Below, piece by piece: positions 19,506 to 28,089 of a stretch of 28,089 nt of DNA; positions within the stretch are counted from its first letter, which is position 1, and each line of letters opens with the position of its first letter. This DNA comes from Cylindrodendrum hubeiense (taxonomy: Eukaryota; Ascomycota; Sordariomycetes; Hypocreales; Nectriaceae). Under the pieces are notes generated by a model. That model did not search any database, was not told the DNA's origin, and saw nothing but the letters and a program-made list of their open reading frames with translations. The position numbers were made by a program, and so were the translations under genes. The stretch covers positions 1 to 28,089 of the forward strand of contig JAANBB010000483.1 of the NCBI GenBank assembly GCA_014621425.1, given 5' to 3'.

Positions 19506-20694
19506 TCACAGTCCATCCAAGGGCCTATAGACCTTCATCCAGCGCTGTAAAATGGTTAGACGAGAATACTTTCAATACTTGTAGGAACCTTACCTTGTCA
19601 TAGGGCTTCTCTGGATCAACAAATCTCACATCAGTCGCTAGACGGATCTTGTCGTTGGGATCCCTATTCTTGCAACTGGCGTGAACCATGTAGGGATTGT
19701 GAAAGATGACATCGCCAGCCTCATACTCGGCAATGAGCCACTTTCTATGAGCTTCCTGTCCATAGGTCACGGTGTCTCTGCTGAGAAAGCCACCGTCGTT
19801 CATATTCTTGTTGAACGCACTAACGCGTTCCTCATTGGTGAGATTGTTTGCCTGCTTGGCGAAGTCGTCCTCAGTCTTTTTACCAATGTCTGATGACCCT
19901 TCGAGATACATCAAGCCTCCAGCTTCCAGAGACACGTCGCCGATGGGAACCCACGCCGTCAGACTTGTGGGAGGACCGGCACGAAGGTACATCTGGTCAA
20001 AGTGGACTGGGGTGAGTTCGCTATTTGGAACAAAGGCGCGAAACATGGTGCGTTGGAGCATATGGGGGGTGGCCCAGCCAGTGAAATACCCAACAAAGTC
20101 CCGTAGTTCCTTATTCTGACAAAATTCGAGATAGAAAGGAGCCTCGTGTGCAGACACCATCAGATCGACGTATCGGTCGCTGTCAGGGTCGTCTTTTAGG
20201 CCGAAGAGGCGGCGCAAGTTTCCAGGGGGGAGATATTTTCTGGTATCTGCGCCCGAGAATATGCCTTCCACTGGGTCGGTGCCGTCTTTGAGGAGGCCGC
20301 TCGGAGCCATGTATGAGAAGTAGGCTCGTCGACATTCTAAGGAGACATCTTTAGGGATACATCCCTTGACCTGCATATTTGACCTTGGTTAGCTGATGCC
20401 AAAAGAAGAAGCCCGGAAGGGAAAATCCGCGTGGGAACTAACGAAGAGATATCCATCACGCTCAAAGCGCTCATGCATGACTTCGAGGGGAGCATCCTTC
20501 GAAGTGGGCTGGAGATATCCAATTGATTCAGGGCCCATAGGCCCATAGTTGGACTCAAGGCTCAAAGTCGCTGGGTCAGCAGGATAATAAGTTCCATAGT
20601 TGTCTTTGAAGACCTCCTTGTTGTTCTTCAGCTTGTTGGCCGTGGAGGGTGTAGAGGGTTCCAACGGCGGGGACTCGAGGCGACTGGGAGCCAT
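19506..20694 (-). CDS. PhyH-family Fe(II)/2-oxoglutarate dioxygenase
   Basis: A 355-residue non-haem iron oxygenase of the phytanoyl-CoA dioxygenase family, which hydroxylates small organic substrates with O2 and 2-oxoglutarate. Exons on the minus strand are 20694-20443, 20370-19594 and 19544-19506. The iron ligands are His207 and Asp209 in TPVHFDQMYLR and probably His314 in FHNPYMVHAS; Arg327 in KIRLATDVRF is the likely 2-oxoglutarate anchor. Intron 1 has the less usual donor GTTAGT and joins DGYLF to VKGCIPKDV. The 13-codon last exon (RWMKVYRPLDGL) is easily missed because intron 2 can be read through; it matches the usual family C-terminus. No targeting signal is seen. The gene is transcribed toward the sugar transporter and is divergent from regulator 3, with which it shares a 759-bp promoter region. 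Substrate unknown. Confidence 0.9.
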
Positions 20695-20967
20695 GTTGAA
20701 TAGTCTTCGTGAATTTGAAAGTGCTTGATTTGGGTCGCAGATGGCTGGATGTGATAGACGAATCGCTTCAAGTAGCAATTGGGTCCAAATACTGATTGTA
20801 GGCTCGAGGATGAATGTGGTGAAGGCTGGAGGTTTGCCTGCAGCGGTTTAAATACGCGGGCAATCTGCAAGCGCAGTCTGGAGGGTCGACGTGGACCAGC
20901 ATCAATTGGACCACCTGTGTTTCTCAGACGTCCATGATTTGACCCCTCTGATCAAGTCGATGGATGT

Positions 20968-20989
20968 GTCTTCGGTGACGTCCGAAGAC
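20968..20989. promoter_or_regulatory. Ppr1/UaY-type palindrome TTCGG-N6-CCGAA
   Basis: GTCTTCGG and CCGAAGAC are perfect eight-base arms around TGACGT, 274 bases upstream of the PhyH start. TTCGG-N6-CCGAA is the known architecture for yeast Ppr1, and TCGG-N6-CCGA for Aspergillus UaY, both zinc-cluster factors. Which factor binds here is inference. Confidence 0.5.
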
Positions 20990-21061
20990 CTTGATTGACC
21001 TGTCTTTCCCATCTGCCGGACGTGGTGTGGCCTTGGGGGCATGGAAGGACGGCCGTCTACA

Positions 21062-21074
21062 GCCGTCTATTGCC
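21062..21074 (+). promoter_or_regulatory. GCCGTCTATTGCC element, copy B
   Basis: The identity with copy C reaches 18 of 19 bases (21056-21074 against 21171-21189). An extra GCCGTCTA overlaps just upstream at 21052-21059. Confidence 0.55.
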
Positions 21075-21176
21075 CCGTATCCACTGACCCGCGCCAGCGC
21101 GTTGCATCTCCCGCGCTGTAATTGATGAGCTAGGTCTCGTGCGACAGCTGGCCAGGTGTTTGAATCCCCATCTATA

Positions 21177-21189
21177 GCCGTCTATTGCC
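21177..21189 (+). promoter_or_regulatory. GCCGTCTATTGCC element, copy C
   Basis: Third exact copy of the 13-mer, 115 bases from copy B in the same orientation, 265 bases before the regulator 3 start. Confidence 0.55.
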
Positions 21190-21393
21190 AGCGCTAGAGT
21201 GCGATGCGTGCGGGGAAGCGCGCAACACGCCAACCAGCCCGAACTACAGCGCCCCGCAATGGAGCCGTCTCTTCACTAGTGCACACACATCGTGTCCACC
21301 CCCATACTCGCGATTGCATTGCATCGTCTCGTCCCATGACAACCCCCCTGGACTCCCCATCACATTTCCCCGCCTCATCTGAAGGCTAGAGGT

Positions 21394-21421
21394 TGGAAGC
21401 TGGAAGCTGGAAGCCGGAAGC
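21394..21421. repeat. Tandem heptamer (YGGAAGC) x 4 in regulator 3 leader
   Basis: Three exact TGGAAGC units and one CGGAAGC, ending 32 bases before the start codon. It is probably transcribed leader or core promoter; length may vary between strains. Confidence 0.6.
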
Positions 21422-21453
21422 CTCGCATACCAACCGACCTTCGGTAATGCACC

Positions 21454-23834
21454 ATGACCAGAGGCCACGGCTTGAGACAGTATCGGGCGTGCGTCCGGTG
21501 CCGCTCGCGCAAGACGCGCTGTGATTTGTGCGTCGTCTCCTTGTTTTGACCCTTGAGCTGTGAGCATGTGAGAATGGTTTCCATCAGATTGCTTGCTTGC
21601 TTCCTTGCTTTGATGCCCCCTGTTATTTCCTGTGGTTTAGATGTGTGTGCTATGCTGACTTCCTTATTTCCTTTACAGACAGAGTCTCGGTGAACCAGGA
21701 AAGCCCCCCTGCGCAAAGTGTGTCCGCGAAGGCGCCGAGTGCATTCTCGCCGGCTCACGTCGAGGCGGCGACTTCTCCCATCTGCGACGTGGACAGCAGC
21801 AGAAAAAGGGACCGCGTCAAGTTACGACCCCCTCCACATCTTCGACTGATCATACATCGCCGCGTCAGGCCAAGACCGGGGAAGAACCTGTTCACGACAA
21901 CCTGCAGAATCCGTACGATGCCTTGCTGATTCTCGCCCACACCGCTGGACAGTCTGGAAATAGTACATATCCCGAAGTAACTATCGATGACTTCAACAAT
22001 CAGGGCCACGGTGAAAACATTGATGGATCGATCGGCTTGGATATGCCCTCCTCGATGATATCATCCCAGGCTGTTGGCCGAGACGCCGCAAGCGCTCACT
22101 CTCTCGGGCGAGGGTTGAGCAAAATGGATGATCCGAAAATAAGGGCATACCCGCCTATAAAGGATGGAACGATTGACCCAGCGCTACTTATCCAGCTCTT
22201 GCACCTGTACAGGCTCCAAATCGTATGCTTCTTTAATACACGAACGCTGACGAAATTCCACAGCTATGCCGAAAAGTATCACCCTTTCTGTCCAATCGTT
22301 CCTACGACAGTGTTGCGACCCGATCGAATATCCAGTACCATAGAGAACGAATCATTCCTCTTGACGTCTGTGTTAGTTGTTGCTTCTAAAGACCAGCCTG
22401 ATCTTGTAGATCTTCACAAATCAATATGGAACTATATGCGGCAACTCATTCTCGACGTCGTTCTGGGCATGGCCAGCATTCGGAATGTAGGTTGTGTTGA
22501 AGGTCTCTTGTTACTTGGCGAGTGGACCCTGCTGAATCAAGGTCACACTGATGATGGCGGCGAAGGCGCTGCGTGGTCAATACTAGGACTCGCTGTGAGG
22601 CTAGCCTATCTACTGCGCCTCGAGGATAGCTCATTCAAAGGAGGTGATGGTGAAGTTGACGCCCCAATACAGCGGGAGAGACTTGCCTGGACCTGTAAAT
22701 CTCGCTTCCCTTTCGATATTCGTCTAAGACTAATTAGTCACAGTTACCTACCTCTCCGATCGTCAAATATCGATACGGATGGGACAGGCTTTTTGGTGCC
22801 GTGGCCCAGCGTTATCGGCACGATTTACTGCCAACGACTTTCCAGCATTGCAACCCCGACATTCATACGACGAAGACTTTGCTTCACTCATCCAGGCGCA
22901 AGTGGAACTAACAACACTGTTTGGAAATGCCCACGACATTCTCTTTGCATCCAGATCCCGGACTGCCGAGATCATGATGAGAGGGGATTACACGAAATAT
23001 GTTGATGACACAAGCAGGGCTATGTATGCATGGAAGCATGCATGGAAGTCATTAGCTGTGTCGCCCCATTTAAAGAGCTGCTTGACCTTAATGCAGGAGT
23101 ACCTTCGACTCTATGTTAACGCCTTTGCTTTCCAGGCTGTTCTCTATCGAGCTTCGTCCAAGAATAACTCGAGCATGGAATCTGATGACAGTGAAAACTC
23201 TCGAACAGCCTTAGTCTTTCCAGACTCGACCATGGCAAGTCCCGACGCAAAGAGTATTTATGAAGCTATAAATGCTGCCGAAACACTACTAAAAATTGTT
23301 GTCGAGGACATTGACCCAGAGAAACATCTGAGGTATATGCCGGCGCGCTTCTATCTGTGAGAGGCCCTCGGCGTCATATCAGTCCCATCATTCAGCTGAC
23401 CGATACGAAGATACGAGATTCATTCTTCGGTCTTCCTGTATAAAGCTCATGCATCAGGGGCCATATCCTCCGGAAAGCATGTGGAAACGGCTTCGCTAAT
23501 GCAGCGGTTTATATCCGCCCTCAAATTGGCAGCCGTCGATGAAAACCACATTGCGTCAAGGTATGCTAAGCTTCTTGATAGACTGTGGTTTCAACGACCC
23601 GAAACAACATTGGCGGCCGACGGACAGCCAGAAGATATGAACCTCGAAGTTACAAATCCCGGAATGTCTGACTCCTTGGCTATGCTTGGATTAGACATGA
23701 ATAGAACACAAGGGTCGGTTTTTGACGACATTGGATTGCAGCCATTTGACTGCACTGATACCATGGATGGCCTGTTTGCGATACCGCCTGTCTTTCCTTG
23801 GGACCAGTGTGGCTTTCTGAATAATGTAACCTGA
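21454..23834 (+). CDS. Zn2Cys6 transcription factor (regulator 3)
   Basis: A nuclear zinc-cluster regulator of 689 residues. Exons are 21454-21527, 21679-22206, 22264-22694, 22744-23356 and 23411-23834. The cluster is interrupted by a 151-bp intron; splicing gives ACVRCRSRKTRCDLQSLGEP and then CAKCVREGAEC, with cysteines 13, 16, 23, 36, 39 and 46. The Fungal_trans region starts near LYAEKYHPFCPIVP (201-214) and contains the hallmark DRQISIRMGQAFWCRGP (350-366), then FGNAHDILFASRSRTAE and RLYVNAFAFQAVLY. Intron 2 (57 bp) has no stop and keeps frame, so it can be mistaken for coding sequence. Intron 4 ends at ACGAAG rather than the nearer AG because that gives FYLYEIHSSVFLYKAHA. It is divergent from the dioxygenase gene and is the obvious candidate regulator of it and of the sugar transporter. 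Confidence 0.88.
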
Positions 23835-26266
23835 CTCCAGAACGGTATTATAAGACTCATTGACAATTTATTTATCGGAAAAGCATCTCCATGGGCCTTG
23901 TAATATGTAGGGTATCTCCGTACTTACAAAACCGAAATGTGTGTGATAGGTAGTAAAATTTATAGTGCTTTTGTGTTGGGTGGAGACGGCCGACTGGCCA
24001 AGCGTGACACGCGAACCCAAGGGGTTCAGGGGATATTTGCGGCACTGCCGAACTCTCTCTCTTACATGGAGTCTTTGTCGGACTTTTTAATATTCTGTGA
24101 ACCTGTAGGTTTTTGTACTTTCTTGGACCTGGCCCAGCTGTTGCTAGAGCCTTTAATATTCCACTGTTTCCCCCCATTTGCTTGAAAACTCTACTTCTTA
24201 CCATATGATCACATACCCTACGCATTCGGATTGTCAATCGCTTGCTAAATTGAGGTGTGGTTGAGGTTCCAATATCTGGATTTTGGTCGAGATCAATTTC
24301 ACTACCCTAAAGCTAGCAAATTTGCGGCTGGTGGGTGTGGTTGGTTTTGTCCGGTGAGCTTTTCGTGCCCATCTCACTGGCATGGGTGCCACTTCACTAC
24401 AAAAGATGGCGTTCAGCTTATCAAAGTGAGTTCATATTGCATGCTGTACTAGACAGCAGCGAGTTTAAGAACTTTATACTCAGTATTCTAAGGATTGCAG
24501 CGAAAATAATGCTCAACGATGTTTAGTAGTTTCAACTATTGCTTCCGAAGTCTTCATACAACAGCGACTGGATGTTCACTCATCTAAGAGATTGTCGTCC
24601 TGCACAATTAATAATAAAATACCCCGCCTCCTCTAGGAAAATAAAAACCCTCAATCTACCGCTGTGACACATGTGCTTCGCCGTCGCAGTATGTGCAATA
24701 GCGAAGAGGAGTGGGTTAGGCTCATATCCCCAGGTACCCTGCTATATATGGCGTTCATGCAGCCCTTGCTAAGTGTCTTACATTGATTTGTCGTATACAG
24801 GAGGGCGAGCAACTTTTCCATCTCAAATGATGCCTGCCGATTGCTTGATGGTTATCAGCCAGACCCACAGGGAGCGAGTCGTGGCACACGCGGTCGGGCC
24901 TGTGGCAACCCAGATTTAGCCAGGCCGAGATGCGGCAACCCTGTTAAATTGCGCTGATTAAGTGGACCGCATATAAGAACTGATGTGAAATTTCTGGGGG
25001 AAGCATTCGGCCGCCGACGGCGAACTGTTCGGGCACTTGATTTGAGATATACCGTCCCACGGGTGTGGCACGATGCGTGACGTTTTTAGGATGTCCCCAG
25101 GGAACATAGACCCTGATCCCTGACGAGATAAGTATCGATCTCTTTGCTGTAGAAAGTCAAAGAAGACATATCCTGGAGGTCTTGAAGACCATAGAAACAA
25201 ATTTTCGCTATTCACGTCTTACTCTCGGGAGGCGCCGTGGACTAGGGCCTGAGACCCTGTCCGTATTTCCTTTAGTAGAGTAGCATAGCTTGGATAGTAT
25301 CTGCCGTGCCTGCTGTTAATGTATGGATTGCCCAAAGATTCATGTCTCGGAATTGGGTTGCTTGAGTGTTTCTTGAGATTTGGGCTCACCCATCATCTGC
25401 ACCCTTGTCGCGATCGGCCTGCCCGCCCGCGTTCCCCGTCTAATCCCCACTGCCCCCACCAATAATCAATCCGGGGCCCCCAGAAGAAGAGAGAGAAGTA
25501 GGAAGAGAAGGTGGAGAAGAAGCATTCGAGAAAGCAAGGTTCACGGCGTCAGTGATTAATGAATTGCGGTCGAAATCTAGTGATAACTGCTTGGAGTGAA
25601 ACTGAGCTTAATCTTGCGACGCCTATTCTTGCCGACTCCCAACGTAGAGTCTCTAGCGAGCCGGTTATGCGAGCTCGCGAATATGTAGGTCGGCTACGAA
25701 CCTTGCGCTATCTTGATGTAACCCTCTTGGTATTTTGGGTTCTGGCTAGACAGGGAGAGAGCTGGTCAAGCTCGTTAGTAATGAAGGCCGCCGGCTATCA
25801 GCAGAGATCGACCAGTCATTGACGTGCCGTTTTGCGTGCGGAGACGTCCGTGCTTATCTGTAAATTTATGACTAAGGTTGCCGCCGGCGATTAAATCCAT
25901 CGTATCACAATCTTATCGCAAAGAAGATGATCTGAAACCGTTTTTCCGCCGTTCTCGGGCACTGATTTAGCGACCGTGATATACTTGCGCCATGGCTATT
26001 AGCCCTCGCACTTACCATATGTCAGAATTTTTCGTGGCTTATCTCGACGGCGGCGCCGATGGGTTGATTGACCCATCATGCATACGTACGATGCATGCTT
26101 CTCCGTCCCGGAATGGGGAACAATCGGCGACACCTCGGATACCTAGTGCAGGCTCAACACGACTTTGACTGCGCGTATAAGTGTTGCGACACTCCCACAT
26201 TGAACTACGAGAGAGCCTGGCTACCCGAGTAGAGCTTCAAGTCGAACCTGGATTTCCAATAACACG
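23835..26266. other. Intergenic, 2.4 kb, no gene recognised
   Basis: I find no frame with a recognisable family. Unassigned open stretches are 24335-24526 (+), 25156-24944 (-, about 70 codons including HPKNVTHRATPVGRYI, open without an ATG at its head) and 25559-25822 (+, 87 codons from ATG). A purine-rich tract lies at 25486-25545. Near the next gene there are two adjoining inverted repeats (26058-26097). Small or lineage-specific genes cannot be excluded without transcripts. Confidence 0.4.
26058..26097. promoter_or_regulatory. Two adjoining inverted repeats upstream of the second ACS transporter
   Basis: GATGGGT-N6-ACCCATC (26058-26077) and CATGCAT-N7-ATGCATG (26077-26097) have perfect seven-base arms and share one base. 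They end 169 bases upstream of the start codon. They may be paired operator sites or cruciform-forming DNA. Confidence 0.45.
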
Positions 26267-28012
26267 ATGCACCAACCAAGCGAACGCAACTCGGCCGAGG
26301 CCGGAGACAAGGCCCAACCGCGGGTCTCCGATGTCGATGACATGGGTCCCGAGAAGGGAGAGGTTACCAACATTTCGGCTTCTCAGAGCATTGATCCCGA
26401 GGCCGAGCGACGAATTGTCTGGAAATTCGATCTCCGAATTTTGCCTTTGCTGGCCGTCATGTATTTGTTCAACAGTCTGGACAAAAGCAACATGGGAAAC
26501 GCGAAGACGGCGGGTCTCGTCGACGACCTCGGCCTTGTGGGAAACCAGTACAACATCCTGCTCTCGGTGAGAACTGCAATCCTGCCGCGCGCCACTTCGA
26601 ATATTAATTTTGGATGATAGGTCTTCTTTATCCCTTACGTCTTGGCCGCACCATTCCTAGGACTTCTCGGCAAGAAGTTTGGTCCTTCCCGGATCCTGCC
26701 TTGCATGATGATGGTCTTCGGCTCAATGACTCTGCTCACCGCGGCCGCGCACAACTTTTCTGGCTTGTTCGCTCTGCGTTGGTTTTTGGGCATGTCAGAG
26801 AGCGCCTTTTTCCCTCTGGTCATCTACTACCAGGTGTGTGATTTTTCTTGTTTTTCGCATTGCCGATGTGGAACAATTGGAAACTGACGGATTGGTTAGA
26901 CAACCTTCTATCGACGAGGTGAACTTGCTAGGAGACTCGCAATCTTCTACGCTGGATCTGGTATTGCGAGCGCTTTCTCGGGTCTTCTTGCATTCGGCAC
27001 CTTCCAAATCGAAGGTGGCGCTCTGCCGCCTTGGAAGTACCTCTTCATCGTCGAGGGTGAGTTGAATAGGAACCATGGTTATTGCGCACATCGCTGACAG
27101 ATTATTTCCTCAGGCTCCGGTACTCTGATTGTGGCATGCTTTGCCTTCTGGTATCTACCTTTCAATGGCGCTACCGCAAGCTTCCTTACATCCGAAGAGA
27201 AGGAGCTCGCCCATTACCGACTGCAGATGGACTCCTCCTCGGTTGTTGGCGAGGAGTTCAACCTGCGTGAGGCCGCCAAAATTTTCAAGCACCCTACCTC
27301 TTGGGCAATTCTCGTCATCCAGGTTTGCCTCGGTGTTCCCCTGCAGGCTGTGCAGCTCTACCTGCCCGTTATCGTGAAGCGCCTTGGGTATAGCACCATC
27401 AAGACCAACTTGTATACTGTGGCACCAAACATTACCGGTGCTGTTATGCTCCTGATCCTCGGATTCGTTTCCGATTTCACGCGACTGCGATCCCCATTTG
27501 TGGCCTTGGGATTCGCTTTCACCTTGACTGGCTTCATCATTTATGCTTGCGTCAACGTTGAGACTCAGCTGCACGTCGCCTACTTCGCCTGCTTCATGAT
27601 GACCTGGGGAACGTCAGCTCCTTCGGTTCTCCTGGATGTGTGGTATAACAACAACATTGCCAACGAGAACAGACGAATGATGCTTACAACTGTCGCTGTC
27701 CCAGTGGCAAATGTGATGGGCTTGGTCGCGTAAGTTTACTCTTGAATATTATTCAAAGATTCTCAAACTAATTATTGGGCTAGATCAAACATTTTCCAAG
27801 AAAAGGATGCGCCCAAGTATCTGCCTGCGCTCATCACGACCGCTTCATTTGGTGCGACGGGTTGCGTCTGCACCATGCTTCTAGGCTTGTGGATGGTCCG
27901 CGATAATAAAAGCCGAGATGCGATTGAGGGTGTTAAGGTCAAAGCAAAGGATATCCCTACAGAACTCCTTGCGTCAGGACCTGAGAGCCCATCGTATAGA
28001 TGGTATCTGTGA
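26267..28012 (+). CDS. MFS transporter, anion:cation symporter family (second copy)
   Basis: A 504-residue, 12-helix plasma-membrane permease of the fungal allantoate/nicotinate/pantothenate permease group. Exons are 26267-26566, 26621-26833, 26900-27056, 27114-27729 and 27784-28012. Landmarks are a hydrophilic N-terminus, YLFNSLDKSNMGNAK (helix 1, residues 66-80), GLVGNQYNILLS, RWFLGMSESAFFP, YQTTFYRRGELARRLAIFYAG, PPWKYLFIVEGSGTL, VWYNNNIANENRRMMLTTVAVPVANVMGLV and FQEKDAPKYLPALI, ending SPSYRWYL. All four introns are 54-66 bp with GT and AG ends. It is clearly diverged from the first ACS transporter (YLFNYLDRNNIA there), so it is a separate family member and not a recent duplicate. Codon use looks more optimised (many C-ending codons) than in the regulators, suggesting higher expression. 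Substrate unknown. Confidence 0.9.
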
Positions 28013-28089
28013 GATAATAGTCGAACTACATTAAACGTTGGTAGCGTGGGGCATGTAGGAATTGGAAATAAAGTGGCACTCATAAAAAA
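28013..28089 (+). other. 3' UTR with AATAAA polyadenylation-like signal
   Basis: The last 77 bases follow the transporter stop. AATAAA at 28067-28072 and the final A-run suggest the transcript's 3' end lies at or near the window edge. Confidence 0.4.

Larger units (their letters stand above)
20695..21453. promoter_or_regulatory. Divergent promoter of the PhyH and regulator 3 genes
   Basis: This 759-bp head-to-head region is dense in candidate sites: a TTTAAATAC TATA-like box near 20849 for the PhyH gene, a perfect TTCGG-N6-CCGAA palindrome (20968-20989), two copies of GCCGTCTATTGCC, a 4 x 7-bp tandem repeat (21394-21421), and ACCGA-N3-TCGGT at 21433-21445 immediately before the regulator 3 start codon. 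Confidence 0.55.

Noticed and set aside
5351..20694. Phosphonate metabolism cluster (PEP mutase-superfamily enzyme, HAD hydrolase and PhyH oxygenase together)
   Set aside because: The three families all occur in phosphonate pathways, but the barrel enzyme has the KRCGH loop of C-C lyases and lacks the EDK(X)5NS mutase motif, and the HAD protein matches type II haloacid dehalogenases rather than phosphonoacetaldehyde hydrolase. The genes also appear to belong to different promoter groups.
25559..25822. 87-codon plus-strand open frame after a purine-rich tract
   Set aside because: It starts with ATG, but no domain, signal or splice partner is visible; it could be a lineage-specific gene but cannot be supported without transcripts.

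Overview
The window looks like nuclear DNA of a filamentous ascomycete, most likely an Aspergillus/Penicillium-type (Eurotiales) genome. The reasons are many short GT-AG introns of 48-72 bp with CTRAC-like branch points, three Zn2Cys6 regulators, fungal-type MFS transporters, a dispersed 5S rRNA gene, and an AT-rich block with the C-to-T decay of repeat-induced point mutation (RIP). Gene models were built by joining reading frames at splice sites by eye. Each joined frame closes exactly and restores family motifs.

Layout. 1-1670: RIP-decayed Ty3/gypsy-type retrotransposon remains with a pol C-terminus, polypurine tract and two tandem LTR copies. 2721-2839: 5S rRNA gene (+). 3112-4838: anion:cation symporter (ACS) family MFS transporter (-), divergent from 5351-6356, an isocitrate lyase/PEP mutase superfamily lyase (+). 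7324-9573: Zn2Cys6 regulator 1 (+). 10369-11091: type II haloacid dehalogenase-like HAD hydrolase (+). 12845-15358: Zn2Cys6 regulator 2 (-). 16481-18485: sugar-porter MFS transporter (-). 19506-20694: phytanoyl-CoA dioxygenase (PhyH) family enzyme (-). 21454-23834: Zn2Cys6 regulator 3 (+). 26267-28012: second ACS-family MFS transporter (+).

The genes read as adjoining catabolic modules, each with import, one enzyme and a local regulator. Promoter sequences support this grouping. The palindrome CCGATCGG occurs twice between transporter 1 and the lyase, once upstream of regulator 1 and once in its first exon, and I found it nowhere else here. The 13-mer GCCGTCTATTGCC occurs upstream of the sugar transporter and twice between PhyH and regulator 3. 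That second intergenic region also holds a perfect TTCGG-N6-CCGAA palindrome, the architecture bound by Ppr1/UaY-type zinc-cluster proteins. A dense cluster of CreA-type sites lies upstream of the sugar transporter. The substrate of the modules cannot be read from the sequence, and the idea that they form one pathway is inference.
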